The position numbers were made by a program, and so were the translations under genes. From Anaerolineales bacterium (lineage in GTDB: Bacteria; Chloroflexota; Anaerolineae; Promineifilales; Promineifilaceae), in NCBI GenBank assembly GCA_020432595.1, contig JAGQGA010000029.1, positions 1-18,853 of the forward strand: a DNA stretch of 18,853 nucleotides. The letters run 5' to 3'. The notes beneath the pieces are model-generated. The model was not told the DNA's origin. It was given only the letters and a program-made list of their open reading frames with translations, and ran no database searches. Below are positions 1-7,665 of the stretch, piece after piece (positions within the stretch are counted from its first letter, which is position 1; each line of letters opens with the position of its first letter).

Positions 1-431
1 CCGGTCATGGCAAAGGGGCTAACGCGGCTAAACCCTTTGGTGCGTAATTTGACCAAATTTTCGTCGGCGTAATCAAAACCACCCGCGCCAGTGCCAACCA
101 ACACCCCAGCCCGTTCGCCGTGGGGCAATGGTTCCGGCAGACCGGCATCAGCCAGGGCCATACGGGCGGCAGCAATGGCAAATTGGGAGGAACGGGAAAT
201 GCGCCGCGCCTCTTTGAAATCCATGTAGTCGCCGGGGGAGAAATCTTTGACTTCGCCAGCGATGTGAACGGGCAAATCGCTGCTGTCGAACTGGGTAATG
301 GGGCCGATACCAGAACGGCCGTTAATCAAACTATCCCAGCTTGCCTGCACCGAATGCCCCAGTGGGCTAATCATCCCCATGCCGGTGACAACAACCCGTG
401 GCCGCCCCCGTGCGTCTAGAAATGCCTCCAT
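1..431 (-). CDS. fabF: 3-oxoacyl-[ACP] synthase II (FabF), N-terminal part, cut by window edge
   Basis: Condensing enzyme of fatty-acid elongation: joins malonyl-ACP to an acyl-ACP in the cytoplasm. The minus-strand frame is open from the ATG at 431 to the window edge, about 143 residues. It reads MEAFLDARGRPRVVVTGMG, then ISPLG, a GRSGI motif, a SRSSQFAIAAARMALADAG helix and a GVLVGTGAGG strand, all typical of the KAS I/II thiolase-fold N-terminus. The catalytic Cys and two His lie beyond the edge, so activity cannot be judged. An AGGAG Shine-Dalgarno is 4 nt upstream of the ATG, which decides the start. It follows plsX on the same strand with a 68-nt gap filled by ATCAGTA-type repeats. FabF next to PlsX is a common lipid-synthesis arrangement. 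FabB is the main alternative; FabF is favoured by the context. Confidence 0.9.
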   Translation of the reverse strand, partial: MEAFLDARGRPRVVVTGMGMISPLGHSVQASWDSLINGRSGIGPITQFDSSDLPVHIAGEVKDFSPGDYMDFKEARRISRSSQFAIAAARMALADAGLPEPLPHGERAGVLVGTGAGGFDYADENLVKLRTKGFSRVSPFAMT

Positions 432-447
432 GCTTCTCCTGTGTCAA

Positions 448-507
448 TAATCAGTAAACGGTTATCAGTAATCAGTAGAACACGACGGGTGAGCCGTGGT
501 TACTGAT
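448..507. repeat. ATCAGTA-type heptamer repeats between plsX and fabF
   Basis: The gap holds several direct copies of ATCAGTA/ATCAGTAA (448-477) and one inverted copy, TACTGAT (501-507). The inverted copy contributes the plsX stop codon: the gene ends CAT CAG TAA. The same core recurs at 7601-7633 and 18348-18433. The role is unknown; a hairpin or weak terminator is possible. Confidence 0.6.
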
Positions 508-1510
508 GGCCGTTGGTTTGCTCGGTTAAGCCGCTGGCAATGGCGGCGACAACGTTGGCTTCGACGAGGGCGCGGGCTTGATAAACGGCCGTTTGAATCG
601 CCCGCGCATTCGACCGCCCATGCCCAATAATCACTGCCCCATTCACCCCCAGCAGCGGAATCCCCCCAATTTCGTCCGGGTTCATTCGCTGCCGCACCTG
701 GCGAAATGCGGGACGCGCCAGCAAGCCGCCCAAAATCGTCAGCGGGTTTTTCATCATCGCCTCGCGCAACATATCGGAAATACCACCGGCAATTGCCTCT
801 GACGTTTTCATGATGATGTTGCCCGTAAAGCCATCTACCACCCCCACGTCCACATCGCCGCGAATAAACTCCTTCGGTTCGATGTTGCCCACATAGTTGA
901 GGGAACTGTTTTGCAGCAGGGGAATCGTTTCCTGAATCAGACTGGTGCCTTTGCCCGCCTCTTCGCCGTTGGAAATCAGCGCCACACGTGGATTCTCGAT
1001 CCCCTTGATTTTTTGCATAAACAGGCTGCCCATCACGCCAAACTGGTAAAGGTATTCCGGCTTGTTGTCGGCATTGGCTCCAGCATCAATGAGCATGGGG
1101 GTGGAGTCGGCAGTGGGAAAGAGCAGCCCCAGCGCCGGCCGCAGCACACCGGGAATGCGCTTGAGGCTGTGGAGGGTAGCCACAGCCAACACCGCGCCGG
1201 TGTTACCGGCCGTCACAAAGGCATCGGCCTGCCCATCGCGCACCAAATTTAGCCCAATGTGGATGGACGACTGCCGCTTTTCGCGCATGGCCTGGGCGGG
1301 TTTGTCTTCCATGGTGATGGCCTGCGGCGCATGGACAATTTCAATATTGCTGGGGAGAGGGGAATGTTTGTCTAGCTCGGCACGAACGGCCGTTTCCTCC
1401 CCCACCAACACAATCACATCCTCTGTCAACTCTTGCGCCGCCAACACCGCTCCGGCCACATCCGGCTCAGGGTTTTTATCGCTTCCCATTGCATCAACAA
1501 CTATTTTCAT
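500..1510 (-). CDS. plsX: Phosphate acyltransferase PlsX
   Basis: PlsX makes acyl-phosphate from acyl-ACP and inorganic phosphate, feeding PlsY in phosphatidic-acid synthesis at the inner face of the membrane. The 336-residue product has the family's usual length. It shows the N-terminal IVVDAMGSDKNPEPDVAGAV signature, ITMEDKPAQAMREKR, the TAGNTGAVLA glycine motif, LIDAGANADNKPEYLYQF, LISNGEEAGKGT and the late GFTGNIIMKTSEA and GVNGAVIIGHG motifs. No broken motif was seen. The ATG at 1510 has no clear Shine-Dalgarno. A TAGAAT hexamer lies about 15 nt upstream, so the transcript may be almost leaderless; this is inference. fabF follows on the same strand. Two AACGGCCGTT palindromes lie inside the gene (584-593 and 1385-1394). 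Confidence 0.97.
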   Translation of the reverse strand: MKIVVDAMGSDKNPEPDVAGAVLAAQELTEDVIVLVGEETAVRAELDKHSPLPSNIEIVHAPQAITMEDKPAQAMREKRQSSIHIGLNLVRDGQADAFVTAGNTGAVLAVATLHSLKRIPGVLRPALGLLFPTADSTPMLIDAGANADNKPEYLYQFGVMGSLFMQKIKGIENPRVALISNGEEAGKGTSLIQETIPLLQNSSLNYVGNIEPKEFIRGDVDVGVVDGFTGNIIMKTSEAIAGGISDMLREAMMKNPLTILGGLLARPAFRQVRQRMNPDEIGGIPLLGVNGAVIIGHGRSNARAIQTAVYQARALVEANVVAAIASGLTEQTNGHQ

Positions 1511-1578
1511 AAGGAAGCGATTCTAACTAGGGGGAAGGTTTCAAGCAACCCCGCAACCGGCCCAATATGGCTGAAGTT

Positions 1579-1607
1579 TTGGCAAGATAAGTGTTAGATG
1601 ATAAAGT
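1579..1607 (+). promoter_or_regulatory. Candidate sigma-70-type promoter for the ABC importer operon
   Basis: TTGGCA (1579-1584) and TAAAGT (1602-1607) are 17 nt apart in the 221-nt gap between divergent plsX and the binding-protein gene. The -35 matches consensus at 5 of 6 positions, the -10 at 4 of 6. It would leave a 5' UTR of about 115 nt. No further operator was recognised. Confidence 0.35.
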
Positions 1608-1731
1608 TTAATCCTCAAGCCAATCAAATTTTGATCTGATGTTTGTTTACCCCCCCTGGCCAGTCCCAGGTTGTTAAAGGTTTGCTGGGTGGCGACTGGA
1701 TACCTAGCAGCGAGCAAAAGGAGTGAGAAGC

Positions 1732-2259
1732 ATGAACTATTTTTCCCAACGTTGGTTGCTCAACGTCGTTTTGGCGTTGCTGCTGGCCGTCCTCGTGGCT
1801 TGCGGGGGCGCGGCAGAAGAAGTTGTGGGCGAAGACCCGGTGGCTGAGGAGCCAGCGGCTGAGACCACCGCCGAAGAACCGGCTGAAGAAGCCGTTGTTG
1901 AGGAACCCGTGGAAGAAACGGCCGTTGAGCCAGCCGGTGATCCCATCAAAATTGGTGCCCTGGCTCCCCTGTCCGCACCTGGCGCGGTTGTCGGTGGCGA
2001 AGCTATGCGCGATGCCATGAACATTGCCGCTGAGGAGATCAATGCTGCCGGTGGGCTGCTTGGCCGCCCGGTTGAGTTGATTGTGGTAGATAGCGAAGGG
2101 TTGCCAGAGCGGGGGACGGCCGTTATGGAAAAACTCATCAACCAGGATGGCGTGGTTGCCGTCGGTGGTGGTTATCACAGTTCCGTTGGCGTGGCGGCTA
2201 AAGAAGTGGCCCACGACAACGGCATAAAAAACCGTTGTTTTCGCCGAAACGTGGAATGA
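1732..2259 (+). CDS. Tandem-domain ABC substrate-binding lipoprotein, N-terminal fragment before frameshift
   Basis: This is the start of a Peripla_BP_6 (LivK/HAAT-type) binding protein that captures a small solute outside the membrane for LivHMGF. The ATG at 1732 is preferred over the GTG at 1723 because AAGGAG sits 8 nt upstream of it. A lipoprotein signal peptide ends in the lipobox LVAC, giving acylated Cys24. A flexible Ala/Glu/Pro/Val-rich linker follows to about residue 66. The first domain then begins with IKIGALAPLSAPGAVVGGEA. After HDNG the frame runs into a six-A tract at 2226-2231 and stops at 2257-2259. Removing one A restores IKTVVFAETWND, which matches the second copy downstream (IPVVFAETWND). 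The two pieces together would encode about 867 residues. Sequencing error, a real mutation or slippage remain possible causes. The substrate is not predictable. Confidence 0.85.
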   Translation: MNYFSQRWLLNVVLALLLAVLVACGGAAEEVVGEDPVAEEPAAETTAEEPAEEAVVEEPVEETAVEPAGDPIKIGALAPLSAPGAVVGGEAMRDAMNIAAEEINAAGGLLGRPVELIVVDSEGLPERGTAVMEKLINQDGVVAVGGGYHSSVGVAAKEVAHDNGIKNRCFRRNVE

Positions 2260-2275
2260 CACCATCACCAGCGAT

Positions 2276-4336
2276 ATGCAGGCCGAGATCTTCCGCATTG
2301 CGCCACTGAACTCTGAAGTATCGGCCGTTGACGTGAAGTTTATTTCCAGCATCCCCGGCATCCAAAAGGTCGTCATCGTTACCGAAAACACCGATTACGG
2401 CATCCCTGCCGCCGAGAACACCACCACCGGGTTGGCTGATCTGGGCATCGAAGCCGTGACCTTTGGTGTAGACATTGGTAATCAGGACTTTGCTGGCATT
2501 GTCGAGCGGGTTCGCGCCGAAAACCCGGACATGATTGTGGTGTACAATACCGGTGAAGCCGCCTACAACTTCCAGCAACAAGCTGCTGACGCTGGCATCG
2601 GGCCGCAAGATTTGCCGATGATGTGTAATCAGGTGTCGCTGGAAAGCGAAGCGTTCTGGACAAACGTCCCCGACGGCAACCTTTGCTTTATGCGCCGCGT
2701 AGGTCTGCCAGAAGTGCTCTACAATGATGTTGCCAAGGCGTTTGTTGCCAAATACGCCGAACGCACCGGTAAACAAGCGGCCGAATCCTACGCTCTCGAA
2801 GCATACGACTCCATCATGATTATTGCCCAGGCCATCACCGAAGCAGGTTCCACCGACTCGGCGGCAATCATTGCGGCCTTGGAAGGCATCACCCATGAAG
2901 GGACGCTGGGCACCATTACCTTCCCGGTGAACAGCAGCAATCCGCCGGAAGCGGCCGGCAAAGATGCGAAATGGTGGCATCAATTCCCCGACCCGGCAAT
3001 TACGATTGTGCAATATCAGGAACAAGGGGCAGATTCTAACGCTTCGCCCGTTGTTTTCCCCGATCTATACAAAACCGCCAACGTCATTATTGGTGGCGAA
3101 GAGGTGGAAATTAGCAGCGGCGACACCGTAACCGTGAATCAGCCCGCCGCACCAGCCTCTGATTTTGTCTGCGACGGCCCAATCAAAATTGGTGCCCTGG
3201 CTCCGCTATCGGCACCCGGCGCAGTGGTAGGTGGCGAAGCCATGCGCGACGCGATGAACATTGCTGCCGAGGAACTCAACGAACGGGGCGGCATTTTGGG
3301 GTGCGAGGTTGAGCTGATTGTGGTGGATAGCGAAGGGTTGCCAGAACGGGGAACGGCCGTTATGGAGAAACTCATCAACCAAGATCAGGTCGTAGCCGTG
3401 GGTGGTGGGTATCATAGCTCCGTTGGCGTGGCGGCCAAAGAAGTGGCCCACGACAACGGCATCCCCGTTGTTTTCGCCGAAACGTGGAACGACACCATCA
3501 CCAGCGACATGCAGGCCGAAATCTTCCGTATTGCGCCGCTGAACTCTGAAGTATCGGCCGTTGATGTGAACTTCATCTCTAGCTTACCGGGCATCCAAAA
3601 GGTCGTCATCGTCACCGAGAACACCGATTACGGCATCCCTGCCGCCGAAAACACCACCGCCGGGCTGGACGAACACGGCATTGAAGCCGTGACCTTTGGC
3701 GTGGACATTGGCAACCAGGATTTTGCCGGTATCGTTGAGCGCGTTCGCGCCGAAAACCCCGACATGATTGTGGTTTACAACACCGGTGAAGCGGCCTACA
3801 ACTTCCAGCAGCAGGCTGCCGACGCTGGCATCGGGCCGCAGGATTTGCCGATGATGTGTAACCAGGTATCGCTGGAAAGCGAAGCCTTCTGGACTAACGT
3901 CCCCGATGGCAACTACTGCTTTATGCGCCGCGTTGGCCTGCCGGAATCGCTCTACAACGATGTTGCCACCGCGTTTGTTGCCAAATACGCTGAACGCACG
4001 GGCAAGAGCGTGGCCGAATCGTATGCGCTGGAAGCCTATGACTCAATTATGATTATCGCCCAAGCGATTGAAGAGGCTGGCACAACGGATCCGGCGGCAA
4101 TTATTGCCGCGCTGGAAGGCATCACCCATGAAGGGACGCTAGGGACGATCACCTTCCCGGTGAACAGCAGCAACATGCCGGAAGCGGCGGGCAAGGAGCC
4201 AAAGTGGTGGCACCAGTTCCCGGATCCGGCAATTACGATTGTCCAGTATCAGGAACCAGGCCAGGATTCTAAGGATGCGGCTGTGGTTTATCCTGAGATT
4301 TACCGGACTGCCGAGCCTGTTTTGGTAAATCAGTAG
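2276..4336 (+). CDS. Tandem-domain ABC substrate-binding protein, main part: rest of domain 1, linker, complete domain 2
   Basis: The frame is open for 686 residues. It holds the remainder of the first Peripla_BP_6 domain, a linker around VNQPAAPASDFVCDG, then a complete second copy starting IKIGALAPLSAPGAVVGGEA. The copies are nearly identical in protein sequence: both carry the IGPQDLPMMCNQVSLESEAF, VPDGN-CFMRRVGLP and HEGTLGTITFPVNSS blocks. At DNA level they are offset by 1,237 nt before the A-tract and 1,233 nt after it, and many differences are synonymous. The first ATG here (2276) is internal and is not a credible start; the true start is probably the lipoprotein ATG at 1732. Copy 2 has two extra Cys (VCDGP and LGCEV) that could pair; this is inference. 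The gene is followed by a palindromic hairpin, then livH. Fusion of two LivK-type domains in one lipoprotein is unusual. Confidence 0.9.
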   Translation: MQAEIFRIAPLNSEVSAVDVKFISSIPGIQKVVIVTENTDYGIPAAENTTTGLADLGIEAVTFGVDIGNQDFAGIVERVRAENPDMIVVYNTGEAAYNFQQQAADAGIGPQDLPMMCNQVSLESEAFWTNVPDGNLCFMRRVGLPEVLYNDVAKAFVAKYAERTGKQAAESYALEAYDSIMIIAQAITEAGSTDSAAIIAALEGITHEGTLGTITFPVNSSNPPEAAGKDAKWWHQFPDPAITIVQYQEQGADSNASPVVFPDLYKTANVIIGGEEVEISSGDTVTVNQPAAPASDFVCDGPIKIGALAPLSAPGAVVGGEAMRDAMNIAAEELNERGGILGCEVELIVVDSEGLPERGTAVMEKLINQDQVVAVGGGYHSSVGVAAKEVAHDNGIPVVFAETWNDTITSDMQAEIFRIAPLNSEVSAVDVNFISSLPGIQKVVIVTENTDYGIPAAENTTAGLDEHGIEAVTFGVDIGNQDFAGIVERVRAENPDMIVVYNTGEAAYNFQQQAADAGIGPQDLPMMCNQVSLESEAFWTNVPDGNYCFMRRVGLPESLYNDVATAFVAKYAERTGKSVAESYALEAYDSIMIIAQAIEEAGTTDPAAIIAALEGITHEGTLGTITFPVNSSNMPEAAGKEPKWWHQFPDPAITIVQYQEPGQDSKDAAVVYPEIYRTAEPVLVNQ

Positions 4337-4345
4337 TGTAGGCAC

Positions 4346-4381
4346 AAAAGAGGGAAAAAACGGCCGTTTTTTCCCTCTTTT
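4346..4381 (+). terminator. Perfect 36-nt palindrome, probable terminator or processing hairpin
   Basis: The 18-bp arms are uninterrupted and centred between 4363 and 4364, with AACGGCCGTT at the core. The GAGGG/CCCTC block and a 3' T-run give a Rho-independent shape usable on either strand. It lies 10 nt after the binding-protein stop and 41 nt before livH. A partial terminator or 3'-end stabiliser would allow more binding protein than permease, as is common for such operons. Confidence 0.75.
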
Positions 4382-4422
4382 TGCCCTCCCATTTTACCAA
4401 CCTCCCACACAGAGAATCGCAT

Positions 4423-5667
4423 ATGGAACATAGCTCAATCTTCTGGACAACTGTTCTCTGGGTCATTGTTTGGGGTGCAATTGGTGGCGTGGTCACACCC
4501 CGCATCTACCTGCGGCGCGACCTGGACATTTCCCAAGCCAGTCTGGTTGGAGCCGCCATTGGCGCGGCCACTGGTCCCATCGGCCTCCTCCCACTTTGGT
4601 ACTTCACCCCGGCACTTACCCCCCGCTGGGCCATCATCCCCGGCATTATCATCATCGGCATTATCGTGGTTGCCTTCGCCCGTGCTGACCCCGAAAACCT
4701 GTGCGTTACCAGCGGCAGCTTTGTTGCCTCACAACTCACCAACGGCATCGTCATCGGCATCATTTATGGCCTCATGGCGCTGGGTCTTACCCTGATCTTC
4801 TCTATTCTCGGCGTTGTCAGCTTCGCCCACGGCGAGTTTTATATGATTGGCGGCATGTTGGTCTACTACATCTCCGCCGAATGGTTTCCTGGCAGCAACC
4901 CTATCATCGCCATCTTAGGTGCTTGTCTCATCACCTTCCTCATCGGGGTCATCTTCGAGCGCATTTTCCTGCAACCCATGTACACCGGTGCCGTGGAACG
5001 ACCCGGCGAATATGCGATTTTGGTCACCTTTGGGCTGGCCTTTTTCCTGCAATATTTTGTCCAGGCAACCGCCGGAGCCAACCCCGTTAAAGCGCAGCGT
5101 TTCTTTGACTTTCCCGACATTAATTTGCCCAGTGCCGATGCGCCAACTTTGCTGCAAACAACAGCCGGAAATATGCGGCTGTTTGATGCTGTTTCCATCC
5201 CCAACCCGCGCTTTACGGCCGCCCTAATTGCTATCATCATGCTCATTTTGCTGCTAATTTTTCTCTACCGCACCTGGGTCGGCAAGGCACTACGCGCTGT
5301 CAGCCAGGATCGGCAAGCAGCGGCGGTGGCGGGCATCAATCCGGCCAATATGAACACATTGGCCTTTGGTCTGGGTGGGATGTTGGCGGGGCTGTCTGGT
5401 GCCACGCTGGTGCAGGTTTTTTCCTGGTTGCCCCAAGTGGGAACCCTGGCTTCTTCCCGCGCCTTTGTCATCATCGTGCTGGGCGGTATGGGTTCGTTGC
5501 CGGGGGCGTTTTTAGGTGGGCTGTTGGTGGGTCTGTTTGAAGCGGCCGGCACCGGCTGCATTCCCGACCCCACCCGCGCTGCTTCCTACATTCCCGCCTA
5601 CGGTATGATCATTCTGACGCTGGTTTTGTTGCTCAAACCCACGGGCTTCTTTGGGAGGGAACTATGA
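4423..5667 (+). CDS. livH: Branched-chain amino acid-type ABC transporter permease LivH, with N-terminal extension
   Basis: First membrane subunit of the HAAT importer (BPD_transp_2 family). The ATG at 4423 (MEHSSIFWTT) gives 414 residues; a TTG at 4381 is in frame but lies in the terminator. Typical LivH proteins are about 290-310 residues. Here the family core starts near residue 100 (ASQLTNGIVIGIIYGLMALG), followed by SILGVVSFAHGEFYMIGG, GRP-like loop ERPGEYAILVTFGLAFFLQ, GKALRAVSQDRQAAAVAGIN and the C-terminal IIVLGGMGSLPGAFLGGLLVG. The first ~98 residues add about three hydrophobic segments (roughly 6-26, 41-60, 67-86) with no counterpart I recognise. The gene overlaps livM by 4 nt (ATGA), so the two are translationally coupled. 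Function is firm; substrate is not. Confidence 0.92.
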   Translation: MEHSSIFWTTVLWVIVWGAIGGVVTPRIYLRRDLDISQASLVGAAIGAATGPIGLLPLWYFTPALTPRWAIIPGIIIIGIIVVAFARADPENLCVTSGSFVASQLTNGIVIGIIYGLMALGLTLIFSILGVVSFAHGEFYMIGGMLVYYISAEWFPGSNPIIAILGACLITFLIGVIFERIFLQPMYTGAVERPGEYAILVTFGLAFFLQYFVQATAGANPVKAQRFFDFPDINLPSADAPTLLQTTAGNMRLFDAVSIPNPRFTAALIAIIMLILLLIFLYRTWVGKALRAVSQDRQAAAVAGINPANMNTLAFGLGGMLAGLSGATLVQVFSWLPQVGTLASSRAFVIIVLGGMGSLPGAFLGGLLVGLFEAAGTGCIPDPTRAASYIPAYGMIILTLVLLLKPTGFFGREL

Positions 5668-6872
5668 TCCGACAACGACTCCCCCAAATTTTGGGCGCAC
5701 TGGGCATCTTGCTTTTGCTTTTGTTTCCCTTTATCTACGGCCGCAGCGACTATGATTTTGTCATGCACCTGTGGATTACCGCCTTTTTCTACGCCATTCT
5801 CGCCTCAAGCTGGTCGTTGCTGGCCGGGTACGCCGGGCAGTTCTCATTCGGCCACATGGCTTTCATGGCCATTGGTGCCTACGGCTCTGCCCTTTATGGC
5901 AACTACGTTCGCATTACCTCTGCCCCCACCACGCTCTGCACCGAGTTGGCTCTGGGCAGCCGTTGGCTCGTTTTTATCAACCCCACCGGCGTGACGCAGG
6001 ACAGCACCAACTGTTTGGAGCTGGCAAAAGAGTCCATTTTGCCCAAAGGGACGGTCATCATCCAGCCTTCTATCTGGGTCGGCATTCTGCTGGGCATTGT
6101 TCTAGGGGCTGTTTTTGGCTGGCTGATTGGGTATCTGGTGCTGCGGCTACGGAGTACCTATCTGGCGCTGTTTACCATCGGCTTTTCCGAAATTTTGCGG
6201 GCGGCTCTCAGTGCCGAGATCAATATTACCCAGGGGCAAGCGGGGTTGGAAATGCTGCCGCTGTTTCCGCGTGGGCTGACGCTGTTTGGCACCGTCTACG
6301 GCCCGGCCGACAAGCTGCCAACCTATTATGTGATGCTGTTTCTCTTTCTCATCTCCATGGGCATTATGCTTTGGCTGGCAGCATCCCGCTTTGGCCTGTT
6401 TATTCGTTCCATTCGGGAGGATGAAGAGGCGGCCGCAGCGTTGGGGGTCAACATCGTGCGCTACAAGGTGCTGGTGTTTACCATCACAGCGACGATTGCG
6501 GCGGCGGCTGGGGCAGTGCAAGGGCATTACATTGGGATTATTACGCCCAACATTTTGATCATCCTGCAAATGAGCCTGGTCATTGCGATGGCCGTAATTG
6601 GCGGGCTGGAAAATATTGTTAGCGCGGCTATTGGGGCGATTATCATCCAGTTTATTCTGGAACTGCTGCGAAATAGCTTTGACATTGGGCCGTATACGAT
6701 TGACATGAGCATTTGGCGGCTGGTGTTCTTTGGGCTGATTTTGATGCTGACGCTGCGCTTCTGGCGCAACGGGCTGATTGAGCCAATTTTGCAGCGGTTT
6801 AGCCGGGCTGGTGTGGCCGAGGAAACGGTGGCGAAGCGGCAGGCGGCGACAACCGGGGGAGGTGGCTCATGA
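5664..6872 (+). CDS. livM: Branched-chain amino acid-type ABC transporter permease LivM
   Basis: Second membrane subunit of the importer; pairs with LivH to form the pore. The 402-residue product is strongly hydrophobic. It carries the LivM hallmarks SWSLLAGYAGQFSFGHMAFM and AIGAYGSAL near the N-terminus, LRLRSTYLALFTIGFSEILR in the middle, and the ATPase-contact loop SIREDEEAAAALGVNIVRYK followed by TITATIAAAAGAVQGHY. An extra stretch between the first helices (around CTELALGSRW and TQDSTNC) contains two Cys and probably faces outward; this is inference. AGGGA precedes the ATG at 5664. The gene starts inside the livH stop (ATGA) and ends inside the livG start (ATGA at 6869), so the three genes form a tight translational unit. 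Confidence 0.94.
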   Translation: MIRQRLPQILGALGILLLLLFPFIYGRSDYDFVMHLWITAFFYAILASSWSLLAGYAGQFSFGHMAFMAIGAYGSALYGNYVRITSAPTTLCTELALGSRWLVFINPTGVTQDSTNCLELAKESILPKGTVIIQPSIWVGILLGIVLGAVFGWLIGYLVLRLRSTYLALFTIGFSEILRAALSAEINITQGQAGLEMLPLFPRGLTLFGTVYGPADKLPTYYVMLFLFLISMGIMLWLAASRFGLFIRSIREDEEAAAALGVNIVRYKVLVFTITATIAAAAGAVQGHYIGIITPNILIILQMSLVIAMAVIGGLENIVSAAIGAIIIQFILELLRNSFDIGPYTIDMSIWRLVFFGLILMLTLRFWRNGLIEPILQRFSRAGVAEETVAKRQAATTGGGGS

Positions 6873-7600
6873 TCTCGCTGCAAGTGAACAACATTTACAA
6901 AAACTTTGGCGGCCTACAGGTGCTAAAGGGTGTTACGTTTGAGGTGAATGGGCCAGAGCTTATTGGGCTAATTGGGCCAAATGGTGCGGGCAAGACGACG
7001 ATGACCAACATTTTGGACGGGGCATTGAAGCCTTCGAGTGGGACGGTGTATTTAAACGGCCGTCGTATTGACACCCTGCCTCCTTACAGCGTTGCCCAGG
7101 CTGGACTTGGGCGAACGTTCCAAGTGACACGCGCTTTTCGCCGCATGACGGTGCTGGAGAATTTATATGTTCCGGCACTGGCAATGAGTCCGTCATCACG
7201 ACCGCAGGAGTTCCGCGAACGGGCGATGGAGGTGCTGGCGTTCCTGACCATTGACCATTTGCGAAATGAGTTTGCACGGGCACTTTCGGGTGGGCAGCAA
7301 AAGCTGCTGGAACTGGGGCGGCTGCTGATGCTCAACCCCGACATCATCATTTTGGATGAGCCATTTGCCGGGGTGCATCCTCGGCTAATGGAGGTGATTT
7401 ACCAGTACATCTACAAGGTCAATGAGGATGGCAAAGCAATTATCATCATTAGCCACGACATGGACACGATCTTTACCTTGAGCAAGCGGCTGCTGGTGCT
7501 GAACTATGGTGACTTGATTGCCGACGGCAACCCCGAGATTGTGAAGCGCGACCCAGCGGTGATTGAGGCGTATTTGGGGCAGGATGAGGAGGAAAAGTAA
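6869..7600 (+). CDS. livG: Branched-chain amino acid-type ABC transporter ATP-binding protein LivG
   Basis: One of the two ATPases that power the importer from the cytoplasm. The 243-residue product has Walker A GPNGAGKT (36-43), Q-loop region GRTFQVTRAFRRMTVLENLY, signature LSGGQ (139-143), Walker B ending in IILDEP (to 165) and switch His196 in ISHDMD. All nucleotide-binding residues look intact. GVHPRLMEVI after the Walker B box resembles the LivG pattern GLNPxE rather than a sugar or peptide ATPase. GGAGG sits 5-9 nt before the ATG at 6869, which overlaps the livM stop. The stop TAA (7598-7600) is followed directly by a tandem repeat that separates livG from livF. Confidence 0.94.
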   Translation: MISLQVNNIYKNFGGLQVLKGVTFEVNGPELIGLIGPNGAGKTTMTNILDGALKPSSGTVYLNGRRIDTLPPYSVAQAGLGRTFQVTRAFRRMTVLENLYVPALAMSPSSRPQEFRERAMEVLAFLTIDHLRNEFARALSGGQQKLLELGRLLMLNPDIIILDEPFAGVHPRLMEVIYQYIYKVNEDGKAIIIISHDMDTIFTLSKRLLVLNYGDLIADGNPEIVKRDPAVIEAYLGQDEEEK

Positions 7601-7633
7601 TCGGTATTCAGTGATCAGTATTCAGTGATCAGT
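7601..7633. repeat. 14-bp direct tandem repeat between livG and livF
   Basis: ATTCAGTGATCAGT occurs twice head to tail (7606-7619 and 7620-7633), starting 5 nt after the livG stop. It belongs to the same ATCAGT-type family seen at 448-507 and 18348-18433. It interrupts the otherwise overlapping liv gene chain. No independent promoter or terminator is evident. Confidence 0.8.
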
Positions 7634-7665
7634 CAATTGGCTACCGAACACTACTGGACAAAGTT

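Noticed and set aside
2225..2232. A-AAA-AAC slippery heptamer in the correct zero frame, suggesting programmed -1 frameshifting in the binding protein
   Set aside because: A -1 shift leads to a frame that soon stops and does not match the second copy. A +1 (or -2) shift is needed, so this classic signal does not explain the gene.
3100..3180. Two separate binding-protein genes in tandem
   Set aside because: The frame is continuous from domain 1 through the linker into domain 2, with no stop, start, Shine-Dalgarno or signal peptide between them.
4381..4422. TTG at 4381 as start of livH
   Set aside because: It falls in the T-run of the palindromic terminator and lacks a ribosome binding site. 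The ATG at 4423 is better.
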